A DNA stretch of 46,925 nucleotides. Source: a virus. Shown piece by piece: positions 7,601-15,160 of this stretch. The notes below the pieces were generated by a model. It did not search any database. It was not told the DNA's origin and worked only from the letters and a program-made list of their open reading frames with translations. Each line of letters starts with the position of its first letter. Within the stretch, counting starts at the first letter, position 1. The translations under genes were made by a program, and so were the position numbers. Location of the stretch: the IMG/VR virus record IMGVR_UViG_3300023292_000002, positions 1 through 46,925 of that record; one strand, 5' to 3'.

Positions 7601-10498
7601 GTAGTTGCATCAGAAGCATTAAAGAAAGCTCATAGTGCATTTATGTGGATGAGCATTGATGATTCACACGCTTTTATTGATAAGATGGAAAATGGCGAAA
7701 ATCAAGAAACACCTGAGCTTGATAATATAGCAGAAATTTTTCGTACTCAATTAGATGAACGTAAGGCTACGGTTCAGAAGTTTGGCAAAGGAAAACTTGA
7801 AACATTTTATGAGAATTACTTTCCTCATATTTGGCAAGACCCGACAAAGGCTAAGAGTGTTATAAGTCAGATTATGGGGCGAAAGCGTCTTGAAGGAACA
7901 AAGTCTTTTCTTAAACAACGTAAGATTATGACTGTTAAAGAAGGGCTTGAGCGTAAATTAGAATTAGTAAGTGACAATCCTGTTGATTTGGTTCTGTTAA
8001 AATTGCATGAAATGGATAGATATATTATGGCGCAAAACGTCATAAAGGATTTAAAGGAACGTAACCTTTTAAAATTCGTTTACTCACGAAGTCAGACACC
8101 AGAAGGATATGTTCGGATTAATGACAATGCTTTTACTGTTTTCATGCCTCCTGAAATTACAAAGAAAGAGGCTTATGATACTGTATTAGTAGATCAGATG
8201 ATGGATGTTTCACGAAGTATTGGAATAGACACAAAGCGATTTGTTAGCTTTGGTAGAAAACAGGCTCTTGGATATGCACAAGGAATGTACGGAGAAACAG
8301 GCGGAGAGAAAGTTAGGACTAAATTTGCATCCCCTGAAAGCGTATTAGCTCACGAAATTGGTCATGTTTTAGGTTACCGATATAAATTATATGATTTATT
8401 GAGAAGGACTAACGATGGAGAATGGACGACTTATTCAAAAGGAGCAAAAAAAGGACAACAGAAGTTTGTTCCTGATAGAAATGCTATTGATTGGAGAAAG
8501 AAAATTGATGTTGAATGGCGAGCTTTAGCAGATGCTCGTGGTGGTCCGCAAGCATACGTTAGAAATGCACGAGAAAAAGAAGCTGTAATGCTTCAGGCAA
8601 TGATCCACGCACCAGAGACTTTTAAGAAATTAGCACCTACATTATATAAGTCTTTCAAATCTTTCTTAAATGATAATGCTGAATTACGTCCTTTATTAGA
8701 CCTTCAGCCATCATTACAGTTAAACGCATCAGAAGCTAAAATAGCTATTCCGGGATTTACTACGTTAGGGTTCTTTGTCGCTCCTGAACAAGTTGGATTG
8801 ATGCTTAATAATTATTTATCTCCGGGATTGCGTAATAGCCAAAACAAACTAATTGGTGGCGGATATAATCTGCTTCGTGGAATGGGAAATATCATTAACC
8901 AAATACAGCTTTCATTGAGTTGGTTTCATGGATTAAACGTAACAACTGATATGACGGCATCTACTTTTGGATTAGGATTAAGAAAACTTACAACAAAGGG
9001 TCAACGATTATCTGGTGTTCAGGATATTGTTGCTTCTCCTATTGCTTCACTTCCTACAATATGGGAAGGAATGAGGCTTAGAAAGGCGTACACAAAAAGT
9101 CTTGATAGTATTACGGATCCACAAACAAAGACAATGGTTGAAGCGATTATCAACGCAGGCGGACGAGATCGAATGGACACGATGTATTATAACCAGCAAG
9201 TTAAGGCTCTTGAAAAGACGTTTGCTGATATTATGAAAGGCGATACGATTAAGAAATTAACCGGAGTTGCAAAATTGCCGTTTAATATTACTGGTTCATT
9301 TTTTGAAGTTATGGCAAAACCTTTAATGGAATGGTATGTTCCTTCCGGTAAAATAGGATTATTCTCAAAGATGGCTCAACATGAAATGCAACGCGCTGAA
9401 AATGGAGAAATAGATTCAGATCAGCTTATGGAACGCCTTGTTTCAACATGGGATAGTGTAGATAATAGAATGGGCCAGTTAATTTATGACAATTTATTTT
9501 GGAATAAAACATTTAAAGATACTCTAATGCTTGCTATTAGGTCTGTTGGTTGGAATTTGGGAAGTTGGAGAGAATATGCTGGATCAGCAACAGATCTTGT
9601 AACAACAAAAGCTAGAATAGATCGTGGAGATAAATTTTTAAGTCATAAAATGGCATATACGATAGGCGCGATAACATTATATGCTATTTTAGGTGCTGTT
9701 ATTATGAAAACTTTAACTGGAAAATCTCCTGAAGAGCCAAAAGATTATTTTTTTCCAAAAACAGGACAAAAAAATGCTGATGGTTCTGATGAAAGATTAT
9801 CATTACCTACTTATGCGAAAGATTGGTTTGCATACAGCACTCAGCCAGTTAAAACAGTTATTCATAAAGGGCATCCAATGTGGGGTATATTAGGCGATTT
9901 AACGAGCAATAAGACGTTTTTCAACGTAGAGATACGCCATGAAGGAGATAATGCCTTACAACAGGCACAGAGCATGATTGAGCATATAGGAAACGAGCTT
10001 AGACCAATGTCATTTAAGAATTATGAGCGATTTAGTAGGGCTTCTGATAATAAATGGAAAAATATGCTTACATCAATTACTGGTATTTCTCCGGCTCCAA
10101 GCTATATTACAAAAAGTCCAGCGCAAAAGTTGATGACAAGATATATTGTAGAAAATATTCCTCAAGGCTCAAAGACAAAAGAAAAATTTGAAAAGTCATT
10201 ATATCGCAGAACATTAATTAATAAAAGGCGCAAAGGTGAGCCAGTTGACCGTAGAGAAGCTATTCAAATGTTAGGTATTCAAGGATTCACTAAAGCTATT
10301 AAAGAAGCAAAGTTGGATCCATTCGCAGCCTCATTTAAAAGATTATCATTTCAAAAGGCGTTAGACGTTTATGCTATTTCTTCAGATAAAGAGCGTAAAG
10401 TTGCTCTTCCTGTTCTTATTAGTAAAATGGAACGGTCTAGGACTAAAACACAAGAAGATATTGATTATTTTAAAGAATTAATTAAAAAGGACAAATAA
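4622..10498 (+). CDS. Giant ejection/polyvalent protein with GH108 muramidase and HEIGH metalloprotease motif
   Basis: 1958 residues. Residues about 33-115 match an N-acetylmuramidase of the GH108 type (YEGGYTEDIGGKTNFGIT, probable catalytic Glu45), followed to about 175 by a peptidoglycan-binding-like region (RAIKAFQNIIGTKVDGKIGD). DFSDLGTPE-type repeats occur at 22 and 217-246. Weakly hydrophobic segments lie near 367-410, 539-557 and 1677-1700. A zinc-protease motif HEIGH begins at residue 1244. The C-terminal third resembles the large polyvalent-protein domains of phage virion proteins (LPD38-like). By analogy with T7 gp16 and N4 vRNAP-like ejected proteins, it probably enters the host, opening the wall on the way. 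The start is fixed by AAGGA at 4612 and the lack of later in-frame starts before the first repeat. Confidence 0.82.
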   Translation: MEKFGTSTQIKSQTQKDEEQQDFSDLGFPEDSVFESAYTRTASYEGGYTEDIGGKTNFGITQELLDSYNKLNGLPYKDVTNLKQERAKEILKDEFWEKPKLNTLEPDVSEVLFDYGVQSSPERAIKAFQNIIGTKVDGKIGDNTRKKQDEYIEKNGKKQLLQESVDQREEFIKTTPAYKNTDQKDGLMERIRKIKADFDLSSLNPFGSDAYAAETDDFSDLGTPEESDFSDLGTPEDDFSDLGTPEEELHVPEDPRDSLSFFQKVLTSKASENVFESASQSASALKTAGQAITKLPANIGIAILKAHQGAEGASVVDKGWINKTLKNAQENSNEFVKDIYKKYNDKQVIKGIPIKITDIAELPRNIAFSVASMGAGLAAGVPISFIPVPGARVAAWTTGTAASGKVAYEMSTYEIMQEYLEAKNEESIENTGKGITSEEEKELKTIFGYEAAKYGLWEAVPEALSNLAFAKILTAPLAKIAGKNIATRIVAKLSGLYGEELLTETITQKGQAGIEKEAGLREKDITWGQALKEVAPQTFLLTSVMGGAGATAISIKNKVMPSLANELKNKKITPEQEQIIRQELEEHINKVFEEAQESGFIKEEITKEKPVSEKVIEEQKSGLEEKAPEKPVEAQAQKKVEVVVTPEKVAQEAKEATGDGSLIEEAKKYKSAEEFVKSQTLVVANKGADGKIYYGEPGETHGHLSMNYAEKIRKSANLKEGEATWTEVGFAYPGKEIMSREKALEVTKVKPSTTDGELDALDYKEQEGSSVNRRNKLIDIYNKAKVDKVVEKKEIAKIPKTEQRKDISFYSGGKNMIVKVGDLENFFLKDMGIKADVKQIKEGIMVDTQTHQSTTAIQRKLSEYDIVSMQKGNEGEQRLVIGGRKTDAQDYSHLLQVEYEPKGKEISGAKAGSMAAEKTIKGGGYGTVENSEKATKERPPKTDYSLVAEGLPKQNFSVIDEALKLSAPAVRGETARLGARIIRKNISEMAHNDVVASEALKKAHSAFMWMSIDDSHAFIDKMENGENQETPELDNIAEIFRTQLDERKATVQKFGKGKLETFYENYFPHIWQDPTKAKSVISQIMGRKRLEGTKSFLKQRKIMTVKEGLERKLELVSDNPVDLVLLKLHEMDRYIMAQNVIKDLKERNLLKFVYSRSQTPEGYVRINDNAFTVFMPPEITKKEAYDTVLVDQMMDVSRSIGIDTKRFVSFGRKQALGYAQGMYGETGGEKVRTKFASPESVLAHEIGHVLGYRYKLYDLLRRTNDGEWTTYSKGAKKGQQKFVPDRNAIDWRKKIDVEWRALADARGGPQAYVRNAREKEAVMLQAMIHAPETFKKLAPTLYKSFKSFLNDNAELRPLLDLQPSLQLNASEAKIAIPGFTTLGFFVAPEQVGLMLNNYLSPGLRNSQNKLIGGGYNLLRGMGNIINQIQLSLSWFHGLNVTTDMTASTFGLGLRKLTTKGQRLSGVQDIVASPIASLPTIWEGMRLRKAYTKSLDSITDPQTKTMVEAIINAGGRDRMDTMYYNQQVKALEKTFADIMKGDTIKKLTGVAKLPFNITGSFFEVMAKPLMEWYVPSGKIGLFSKMAQHEMQRAENGEIDSDQLMERLVSTWDSVDNRMGQLIYDNLFWNKTFKDTLMLAIRSVGWNLGSWREYAGSATDLVTTKARIDRGDKFLSHKMAYTIGAITLYAILGAVIMKTLTGKSPEEPKDYFFPKTGQKNADGSDERLSLPTYAKDWFAYSTQPVKTVIHKGHPMWGILGDLTSNKTFFNVEIRHEGDNALQQAQSMIEHIGNELRPMSFKNYERFSRASDNKWKNMLTSITGISPAPSYITKSPAQKLMTRYIVENIPQGSKTKEKFEKSLYRRTLINKRRKGEPVDRREAIQMLGIQGFTKAIKEAKLDPFAASFKRLSFQKALDVYAISSDKERKVALPVLISKMERSRTKTQEDIDYFKELIKKDK
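5270..5359 (+). repeat. Three tandem DFSDLGTPE peptide repeats (a fourth copy near residue 22)
   Basis: Within the giant protein, DFSDLGTPE occurs at residues 217, 228 and 238, and a variant (DFSDLGFPE) at residue 22. Codons differ between copies (gacttaggcactcct, gacttgggaacaccc, gatttaggcacacca), so the peptide rather than the DNA is being kept. The repeats flank the muramidase and peptidoglycan-binding unit, suggesting a linear docking or processing motif. Confidence 0.75.
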
Positions 10499-10794
10499 TG
10501 CTAGAGCCTATTAAATATGATTATAAAGAATTCACACTTGCTAATGGTGAAACGAATTATGATGTTAAAGAGAATGTTCTTGGATTATTTCTTTATGTTG
10601 CGGTTGCTAAAAATGTTCAGATGAAAACGAATAAGAATATTACATTCAAGTTTAATCGTACAAGTTTAGAGGCAGTTGATTTTGGGATAGGGGATAGTCC
10701 TGCTCAAATATCAGATGGATTCATGGACATAACAAATATTTATTTAACTAATGCGTCAGGCGTGGATGCGACAATACAAATATGGCTAACTTAA
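10498..10794 (+). CDS. Small beta-rich virion-associated protein
   Basis: 98 residues. Its ATG overlaps the stop of the giant protein by one base (TAATG), indicating coupled translation. The sequence alternates hydrophobic and polar residues (NVLGLFLYVAVAKNVQMKTN, then TNASGVDATIQIWLT) and looks like one compact beta sandwich. Small proteins of this kind often act as fibre-adaptor or head/tail accessory proteins. No family is recognised. Confidence 0.6.
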   Translation: MLEPIKYDYKEFTLANGETNYDVKENVLGLFLYVAVAKNVQMKTNKNITFKFNRTSLEAVDFGIGDSPAQISDGFMDITNIYLTNASGVDATIQIWLT

Positions 10795-13109
10795 AGAAAA
10801 TTATAATTTCATTAATGTTGTTGAGTTTAACAATTCCTTGCTATGCTCAGTTTGCAAAGAATATCATTATATATGATGATGGTGTTCATGTTGATGGTGG
10901 GGGAAGACAACTTAATTTTGCTACTGGCGATTCAGTTACATTTAATGATACAACACAGCATTATGATATTATTAGTGATTTAGATTTAAGTGGCTACGTT
11001 CCTTATACAGGAGCAACTGCTAACGTTGATTTAGGTGCGTTCGATCTGTTAGCATCAGATATTACTTTATACAATGTTGCTGATACTAACCTTACCCTTT
11101 CATCTGCTTATGGTGATGAAGGTGGAGGAGTAAATACTTTTGATATGATAGAGAGTGGTGCAAGTGCTACTGCTCACGAATTTGGCACAGCCTACAACTT
11201 TGGGTTTAGATGGTTATATGACCCAGACACAAATAATCTCTCGCTAAGCACAGGAGAACACACCACAGTTACAGAGTTACTAAGTATAAATTATGCTACT
11301 AAAGATTTTGATTTTATAGATAAAAATATTATTACATTAGGCGATGTTGCTGCTAGTACATTTAACAGTGGAACATTGTCAGGAAACAACTCCGGCGACC
11401 AGAAATACAATGGTATCCTTGACCCTGATGGCAACTCTACGCTGGATTTTACAACATATACAAATGATTGGGTAACAACATTTGCCGGAACAGCTCACAA
11501 TCAAGCATTTCATACAATCACAAACAATAGTAATTCTGGTACGTACACTCATTATGGATTAAAAATCAACTATCCTAATATTGGCAATAATTCAAATTCT
11601 GCGTATATATCTTGTCAAGACCAATACAGAGAAGTATTCAGAGTTAAAGGGAGAGGACGGGTTATTGCGGGAGCTGGACTTGAAGTTAATTCTACTGGGT
11701 GGGGCGACGCTACAGGCAATTTTTTAGTAAAAACAGATACGTCAAATATAATTTCCACTGATGCCGCTAATGACTTGCTTTATCTTGGCGGTACAACAAA
11801 CGGTATACGTATAGGAATTGGAGGTGCATTAACTCTTATAGGAACAAATGGCGATTGGGATTTGAATGCTTCAAGTGTAACAACAACAGGAACAGCAGCA
11901 GTAGGAGCTTTATCTGCAATAACTGCTATTGGTGCGGTTACAGTTGATAGTGCTTCTCATGTATTAACAACTGGGAAAGGTGGGAACCATGATGGTTCTG
12001 GTGGGGATGCTGGTGATGGTGGAGATATAACATTAACCGCTGGTGATGGTGGTGATGGGTATTATAACGCCACAAGAGGTTCGGGTGGGGACATTATATT
12101 ACACCCTGGGCTTATGGGTGGTTTGGGTGACAGCGGTGGCTCTCCAAGAGATGGTATAGTCAATGTTCAATCAACACTTGAAGTTAATAGTGCTGATGGT
12201 CCAACAGCAGAGAACGCCCCAGCTGCAGTGGTAATTAATGCAGGGGACGGTGGGATAGGTGTGGGTATTGCAAGAATACCTGGCGGAGATGGCGGGATAA
12301 TAACATTCACTACGGGGGACGGTGGAGAAGGCGAGGCCCCAACAGCCAATGATGGGAGTGGTGGAGATTTAACACTTGCCACTGGTGCAGGTGGTACTAC
12401 ACATGCAGGTGGTAACGGCGGCGATATTATATTGTCTCCTTCTGCCATAGGTAGTGGTGTTGACGGGAAAGTTTTACTTAACGCAGCTACAGAAATAACA
12501 GGAGATTTAACAGTAGAGGGAGATATTACATTAGGTGATGGAAGTGCAGCAGACCCACGCATAACCTTCGACTCAGGTAATGACGGATATATAGAATGGC
12601 AAGAAGATGAAGAACAGTTTCATATTGAAGGTGGAGTAGAAATTTCTACTTGGCTTACCATTGGAACAGTTTTAACAACTCAGGACCTTATAATAGGTGA
12701 CGCAGGTGAAATTGAATTAGATGTTGTTCCAGCAAGTGACCACACAGGAACTGGTATTATAGCTACCATGACAGTAGATGCTAATACATATGGGGTAGCT
12801 TCTGCTTTACATTTAGATACTGATGGGAATTGGATTGAAGCAGATGCTGATGCAGCGACAACAATGCCATGTACTGCTTTAGCTTTAGAAACTGGAACAG
12901 GAAGTAAAAAGGTATTATTTCAAGGAATTGTGCGTGATGATACATGGAACTGGACAGTAGGTGGAATTGTTTATATAAGCACAACAGTAGGACAACTTAC
13001 TCAGACAGCACCTTCTGGAACTGGCGATCAAGTACAAGTTGTAGGAATAGCAACTCACGCTGATAGAATATATTTTAATCCAAGTCTAGTCTTAGTGGAG
13101 GTTTCATAA
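10782..13109 (+). CDS. Gly-rich tail-fibre-like adhesin with signal peptide
   Basis: 775 residues. It begins with a Sec signal (MANLKKIIISLMLLSLTIPCYAQ). Around residue 75 it has YVPYTGATANVDLG, a motif common in phage fibre and adhesin proteins. Residues about 400-560 are Gly/Asp-rich with repeated GGDITL or GGDIIL units (GDGGDITLTAGDGGDG), suggesting a polyglycine-type or beta-helical shaft. The C-terminus (VLFQGIVRDDTWNWTVGGIV) resembles a small beta-barrel trimer or decoration-like fold. It is probably a receptor-binding fibre. The signal peptide is unexpected for a cytoplasmically assembled part. Confidence 0.75.
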   Translation: MANLKKIIISLMLLSLTIPCYAQFAKNIIIYDDGVHVDGGGRQLNFATGDSVTFNDTTQHYDIISDLDLSGYVPYTGATANVDLGAFDLLASDITLYNVADTNLTLSSAYGDEGGGVNTFDMIESGASATAHEFGTAYNFGFRWLYDPDTNNLSLSTGEHTTVTELLSINYATKDFDFIDKNIITLGDVAASTFNSGTLSGNNSGDQKYNGILDPDGNSTLDFTTYTNDWVTTFAGTAHNQAFHTITNNSNSGTYTHYGLKINYPNIGNNSNSAYISCQDQYREVFRVKGRGRVIAGAGLEVNSTGWGDATGNFLVKTDTSNIISTDAANDLLYLGGTTNGIRIGIGGALTLIGTNGDWDLNASSVTTTGTAAVGALSAITAIGAVTVDSASHVLTTGKGGNHDGSGGDAGDGGDITLTAGDGGDGYYNATRGSGGDIILHPGLMGGLGDSGGSPRDGIVNVQSTLEVNSADGPTAENAPAAVVINAGDGGIGVGIARIPGGDGGIITFTTGDGGEGEAPTANDGSGGDLTLATGAGGTTHAGGNGGDIILSPSAIGSGVDGKVLLNAATEITGDLTVEGDITLGDGSAADPRITFDSGNDGYIEWQEDEEQFHIEGGVEISTWLTIGTVLTTQDLIIGDAGEIELDVVPASDHTGTGIIATMTVDANTYGVASALHLDTDGNWIEADADAATTMPCTALALETGTGSKKVLFQGIVRDDTWNWTVGGIVYISTTVGQLTQTAPSGTGDQVQVVGIATHADRIYFNPSLVLVEVS

Positions 13110-13369
13110 TGGCACTTGGAGTTGAATTATGTACTAATCCAGGATTTTATCCGTTACTTACGCCTTGGGTGATTGAAGGTTTTGAATGGGCTCATTCTTT
13201 TGACGTAGTGGAATATACAGATTATGGTGTAGACGATACTTTTTATCAAACTATAAGCATTACAGAAAATAGTTCATATTCAATAACTGTTAATGGAGTA
13301 GCAACAGCAAATATGGCAAAAGTAAATAGCGTTGCGAAAGCAAATATAAAAGAGATTAATCAAACATAG
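13109..13369 (+). CDS. Small fibre-associated protein, possibly a truncated binding module
   Basis: 86 residues, overlapping the preceding stop by one base. The first two thirds (NPGFYPLLTPWVIEGFEWAH, then DTFYQTISI) look like the beginning of a carbohydrate-binding jelly roll of the NPGF-W-W type, but the protein stops long before a full module. The tail has a short Ala/Asn/Lys repeat (ATANMAKVNSVAKANIKEIN). It may be a shortened binding domain; no function is shown. Confidence 0.55.
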   Translation: MALGVELCTNPGFYPLLTPWVIEGFEWAHSFDVVEYTDYGVDDTFYQTISITENSSYSITVNGVATANMAKVNSVAKANIKEINQT

Positions 13370-13378
13370 GAGAAAATA

Positions 13379-13405
13379 ATGGCTAAAAAAGGTTCATGCG
13401 GTTGA
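13379..13405 (+). pseudogene. 8-codon remnant of the MxKKGSCG small basic protein
   Basis: ATG, with AGGAGA upstream, encodes MAKKGSCG and then stops. The 31-residue basic protein at 14142 begins MASKKGSCGG, and the two share the DNA string aaaaaaggttcatgcgg. The short copy therefore looks like a truncated duplicate. It could also be a minimal leader peptide for the GTG-start gene that follows. Confidence 0.35.
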
Positions 13406-13438
13406 TAGTAATATAATAGACAACTAAGGAGATACAAC

Positions 13439-13663
13439 GTGAATAAATTAGAATTAACATCAGATGAAGTAGAAGAAATCAAAGACGACGCTGTATTTAA
13501 GTATAAAGTAATACAATCGCTTAAAACATTGGCGGGTCTTCCTTGCGAGGAACGCGCAAAAGATATGAAGAAAATTGAAATATGGCTTAAAGGAATAACA
13601 ACACAAGTATATTTCCAATGGGGGGTATTAGCTGTAATATTATTTACAATAATAAGGAAATAA
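13439..13663 (+). CDS. Small protein with C-terminal membrane helix, lysis cassette
   Basis: 74 residues, GTG start at 13439 with AAGGAG nine bases upstream. The first 50 residues are charged and helical; the last 20 (VYFQWGVLAVILFTIIRK) form one transmembrane helix with a basic end. It opens a run of small membrane genes that ends in a spanin-like pair, so a holin, antiholin or membrane-anchored lysis regulator is plausible. No family match is claimed. Confidence 0.6.
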   Translation: MNKLELTSDEVEEIKDDAVFKYKVIQSLKTLAGLPCEERAKDMKKIEIWLKGITTQVYFQWGVLAVILFTIIRK

Positions 13664-13678
13664 TAAAAGGAGGCAACC

Positions 13679-13870
13679 ATGAACGATTGGCTAAAGCCTA
13701 GAACAGTATTCGCAGCATTTTTTTATTATACATATTTAGTGATGATTTCATGCGGGATTGAAACGCCATCACTTTTAAATAAAATAGTAATGGGATTATT
13801 TATTTTTTATTATACAAATAAAGCAATTAAAAAATTAACGCAAGGAGCAGGCAATGTTTCAAAAAATTAA
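13679..13870 (+). CDS. Holin-like small membrane protein
   Basis: 63 residues with two hydrophobic helices (TVFAAFFYYTYLVMISCGI and LLNKIVMGLFIFYYT) and a basic C-terminal tail, the layout of small class II-type holins. AAAGGAGG precedes its ATG and it overlaps the next gene by 17 bases. Position in the lysis cassette supports a hole-forming role in the inner membrane. The role is inferred. Confidence 0.6.
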   Translation: MNDWLKPRTVFAAFFYYTYLVMISCGIETPSLLNKIVMGLFIFYYTNKAIKKLTQGAGNVSKN

Positions 13871-14138
13871 GGAATGGTTTCTCGGGCTTATTCTTCCAGC
13901 ATTAAAACAATTCTTCAAAGCTGTATTTACTAAGGCAAAACAAGAAGTGATTTCAGCATTACAGGATATTGCGGTTAATGCGGTAATGGAGGCAGCAAGC
14001 ACAGATTTATCTAATGAGGAAAAACGCAAGATTGCTTTTGATACGATTAAGAAGTATGCTCAAATAAGAGGCATTGAAACAAGGGATTCTATAATTAATT
14101 TAGTGCTAGAAATGGCACTCCAAGCTGTAAAGGGGTAA
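13854..14138 (+). CDS. LLH-type holin-like protein
   Basis: 94 residues. One N-terminal hydrophobic helix (EWFLGLILPALKQFFKAVF) is followed by a helical cytoplasmic part containing LSNEEKRKIAFDTIKKYA and RGIETRDSIINLVLEMA. That order (single helix, then the S/T-x-E-E-K-R-K-x-A segment, then a terminal helix) resembles LLH-superfamily phage holins. It may work with the two-helix protein upstream as holin and antiholin. Confidence 0.6.
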   Translation: MFQKIKEWFLGLILPALKQFFKAVFTKAKQEVISALQDIAVNAVMEAASTDLSNEEKRKIAFDTIKKYAQIRGIETRDSIINLVLEMALQAVKG

Positions 14139-14141
14139 ATT

Positions 14142-14237
14142 ATGGCAAGTAAAAAAGGTTCATGCGGAGGTAGCCCTCGTGTAGGAAGCAAAGGCGATCC
14201 TAAACCAAAAAGAGGCAGTGGAAGAAGAAGGAGATAA
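14142..14237 (+). CDS. 31-residue Arg/Gly-rich basic protein
   Basis: The ORF runs from ATG at 14142 to TAA, product beginning MASKKGSCGG and ending KRGSGRRRR. It is strongly basic, with one Cys and no predicted fold. It lies three bases after the holin-like gene and two before the next, so the spacing fits a translated gene. A nucleic-acid-binding or membrane-active peptide is possible. Its N-terminus is duplicated at 13379. Confidence 0.5.
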   Translation: MASKKGSCGGSPRVGSKGDPKPKRGSGRRRR

Positions 14238-14239
14238 TT

Positions 14240-14449
14240 ATGGCAAGTAAGCCCGGATGGGGAACAGCCGTTGGATGGATATTTTCTATCCTTCCAAGTA
14301 AAGAGGAGTCAAGGAGGAATAAGTATGCAAAACTCAAAAAGAAACGAGAAAAGATATTTAAAAAAGCTGATACCGAAGCTAATCGTCGTAAGCTTGTTGA
14401 TATTGATAGGCGGATGCTCGTTATTGAGCGTAAAGCGATTAACCAATAG
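14240..14449 (+). CDS. Spanin-like inner component (weak) hosting a nested lipoprotein gene
   Basis: 69 residues. A short hydrophobic N-terminal stretch (GWGTAVGWIFSILP) is followed by a charged helical region (YAKLKKKREKIFKKADTEAN, then RRKLVDIDRRMLVIERKA). A lipoprotein gene begins inside it in another frame, the arrangement seen in lambda Rz/Rz1. The membrane segment is weaker than in typical i-spanins, so the assignment rests mainly on the nesting and position. Confidence 0.55.
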   Translation: MASKPGWGTAVGWIFSILPSKEESRRNKYAKLKKKREKIFKKADTEANRRKLVDIDRRMLVIERKAINQ

Positions 14450-14561
14450 AAAGCCAGCTATGATTGGATGGGGGGAGAAGGGCGTTGCTCCTACTTCTGT
14501 CTACGAAAATTATTCGTGGGAGATTAAGGCTCGATGTTATCCTGAATGTGAGGTTGAATAA
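14325..14561 (+). CDS. Spanin-like outer-membrane lipoprotein (Rz1-like)
   Basis: 78 residues. The start at 14325 has AAGGAGG eight bases upstream; an in-frame upstream ATG at 14271 has no such site. A basic N-terminus and hydrophobic core (LIVVSLLILIGGCSLL) contain the lipobox LIGGC, so the mature protein should start at the lipid-modified Cys. It begins within the preceding gene in a different frame, as o-spanins often do. It would join inner and outer membranes to complete lysis, which implies a diderm host. Confidence 0.7.
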   Translation: MQNSKRNEKRYLKKLIPKLIVVSLLILIGGCSLLSVKRLTNRKPAMIGWGEKGVAPTSVYENYSWEIKARCYPECEVE

Positions 14562-15028
14562 TGAAAATTCTAAAATCTGTATGGATAGCATTATTTACAA
14601 TGATTTTTGGGATGAGTGGAGGACAAGGCAAAATTGGAGGAAAAGCTCCTAGACGCTTTGGAATAGGCATTTTTTCTTTTATAACAGCTATTTTCCATGA
14701 TGGATTCGATTGGAAAGATTGCACGTTTCTCTTATTAATACCATTTCTTATTATGGGATATGGAGAAAACTCTTTTCTTATGGGCTGGTTAGGCTCTGAA
14801 TGGCTTGTGCGAGTAGTATATGGGCTTCTCCTATCATTACCGTTCTTTTTCTTCGGGTGGCGTAGAGGGGCATTTGCGGGTATTTTATTGGCTATTGCTT
14901 TTTCTGTTCATTTAGGCAGTTTTGGGAATATAGCAGGATTTGGGGATCTCTTAGGTGAAGATGCTGTCCGGTACGGAATATTGGGGATATTAATAGCCTT
15001 CAATATTTTCTTTCCAAAGAAAAAATAA
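14561..15028 (+). CDS. Multi-pass membrane protein closing the late operon
   Basis: 155 residues with about four hydrophobic segments (FGIGIFSFITAIF, FLLLIPFLIMGYG, VVYGLLLSLPFFFFGW, GILGILIAFNIFF) and a basic C-terminus (FPKKK). It overlaps the lipoprotein stop by one base. Small polytopic proteins of this kind often follow spanin genes in phages, but its function is unknown to me. A strong terminator follows 26 bases after its stop. Confidence 0.65.
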   Translation: MKILKSVWIALFTMIFGMSGGQGKIGGKAPRRFGIGIFSFITAIFHDGFDWKDCTFLLLIPFLIMGYGENSFLMGWLGSEWLVRVVYGLLLSLPFFFFGWRRGAFAGILLAIAFSVHLGSFGNIAGFGDLLGEDAVRYGILGILIAFNIFFPKKK

Positions 15029-15054
15029 TTTACCTTCTCACTCCCATGAGACGA

Positions 15055-15086
15055 AACGTCATTCTTTTTAGAGTGGCGTTTTTTTA
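15055..15086 (+). terminator. Rho-independent terminator ending the late operon
   Basis: AACGTCATTC pairs with GAGTGGCGTT (ten pairs, two of them G-U) around a six-base T-rich loop, followed by a run of Ts. It lies between the last late gene and the early promoter. Confidence 0.85.
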
Positions 15087-15100
15087 TTTATTCTTTTTTC

Positions 15101-15122
15101 TTGACAAGTCTTGTCTGGTCAA
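15101..15122 (+). promoter_or_regulatory. Operator-like palindrome inside promoter P1
   Basis: GACAAG-T-CTTGTC (15103-15115) is a near-perfect palindrome spanning the -35 box and spacer, and an outer inverted pair TTGAC/GTCAA extends it to 15101-15122. The first gene downstream encodes a ribbon-helix-helix-like protein, so repression by its own product is an attractive inference. The other two promoters lack this sequence. Confidence 0.65.
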
Positions 15123-15129
15123 CTATACT
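15101..15129 (+). promoter_or_regulatory. Early promoter P1 (sigma70 type)
   Basis: Consensus -35 TTGACA, exactly 17 bases, then -10 TATACT. It directly follows the late terminator and precedes the first early gene by 31 bases. The initial transcribed stretch contains TAAGTAACA, which recurs just downstream of the promoter at 28581. Confidence 0.88.
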
Positions 15130-15160
15130 CTAAGTAACAAATCGGAAGGAGGAAAAATTT

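Noticed and set aside
11980-12460. CRISPR or DNA tandem repeat
   Set aside because: The repetition is at the peptide level (GGD units) with variable spacing and no constant repeat-spacer pattern in the DNA.
12167-12562. A Pro/Ser-rich minus-strand ORF
   Set aside because: It is the complement of the Gly-rich shaft of the fibre; composition explains the open frame.
14464-14652. A 62-residue + strand ORF across the spanin and membrane genes
   Set aside because: It overlaps two better supported genes in another frame and has no recognisable composition or ribosome site.
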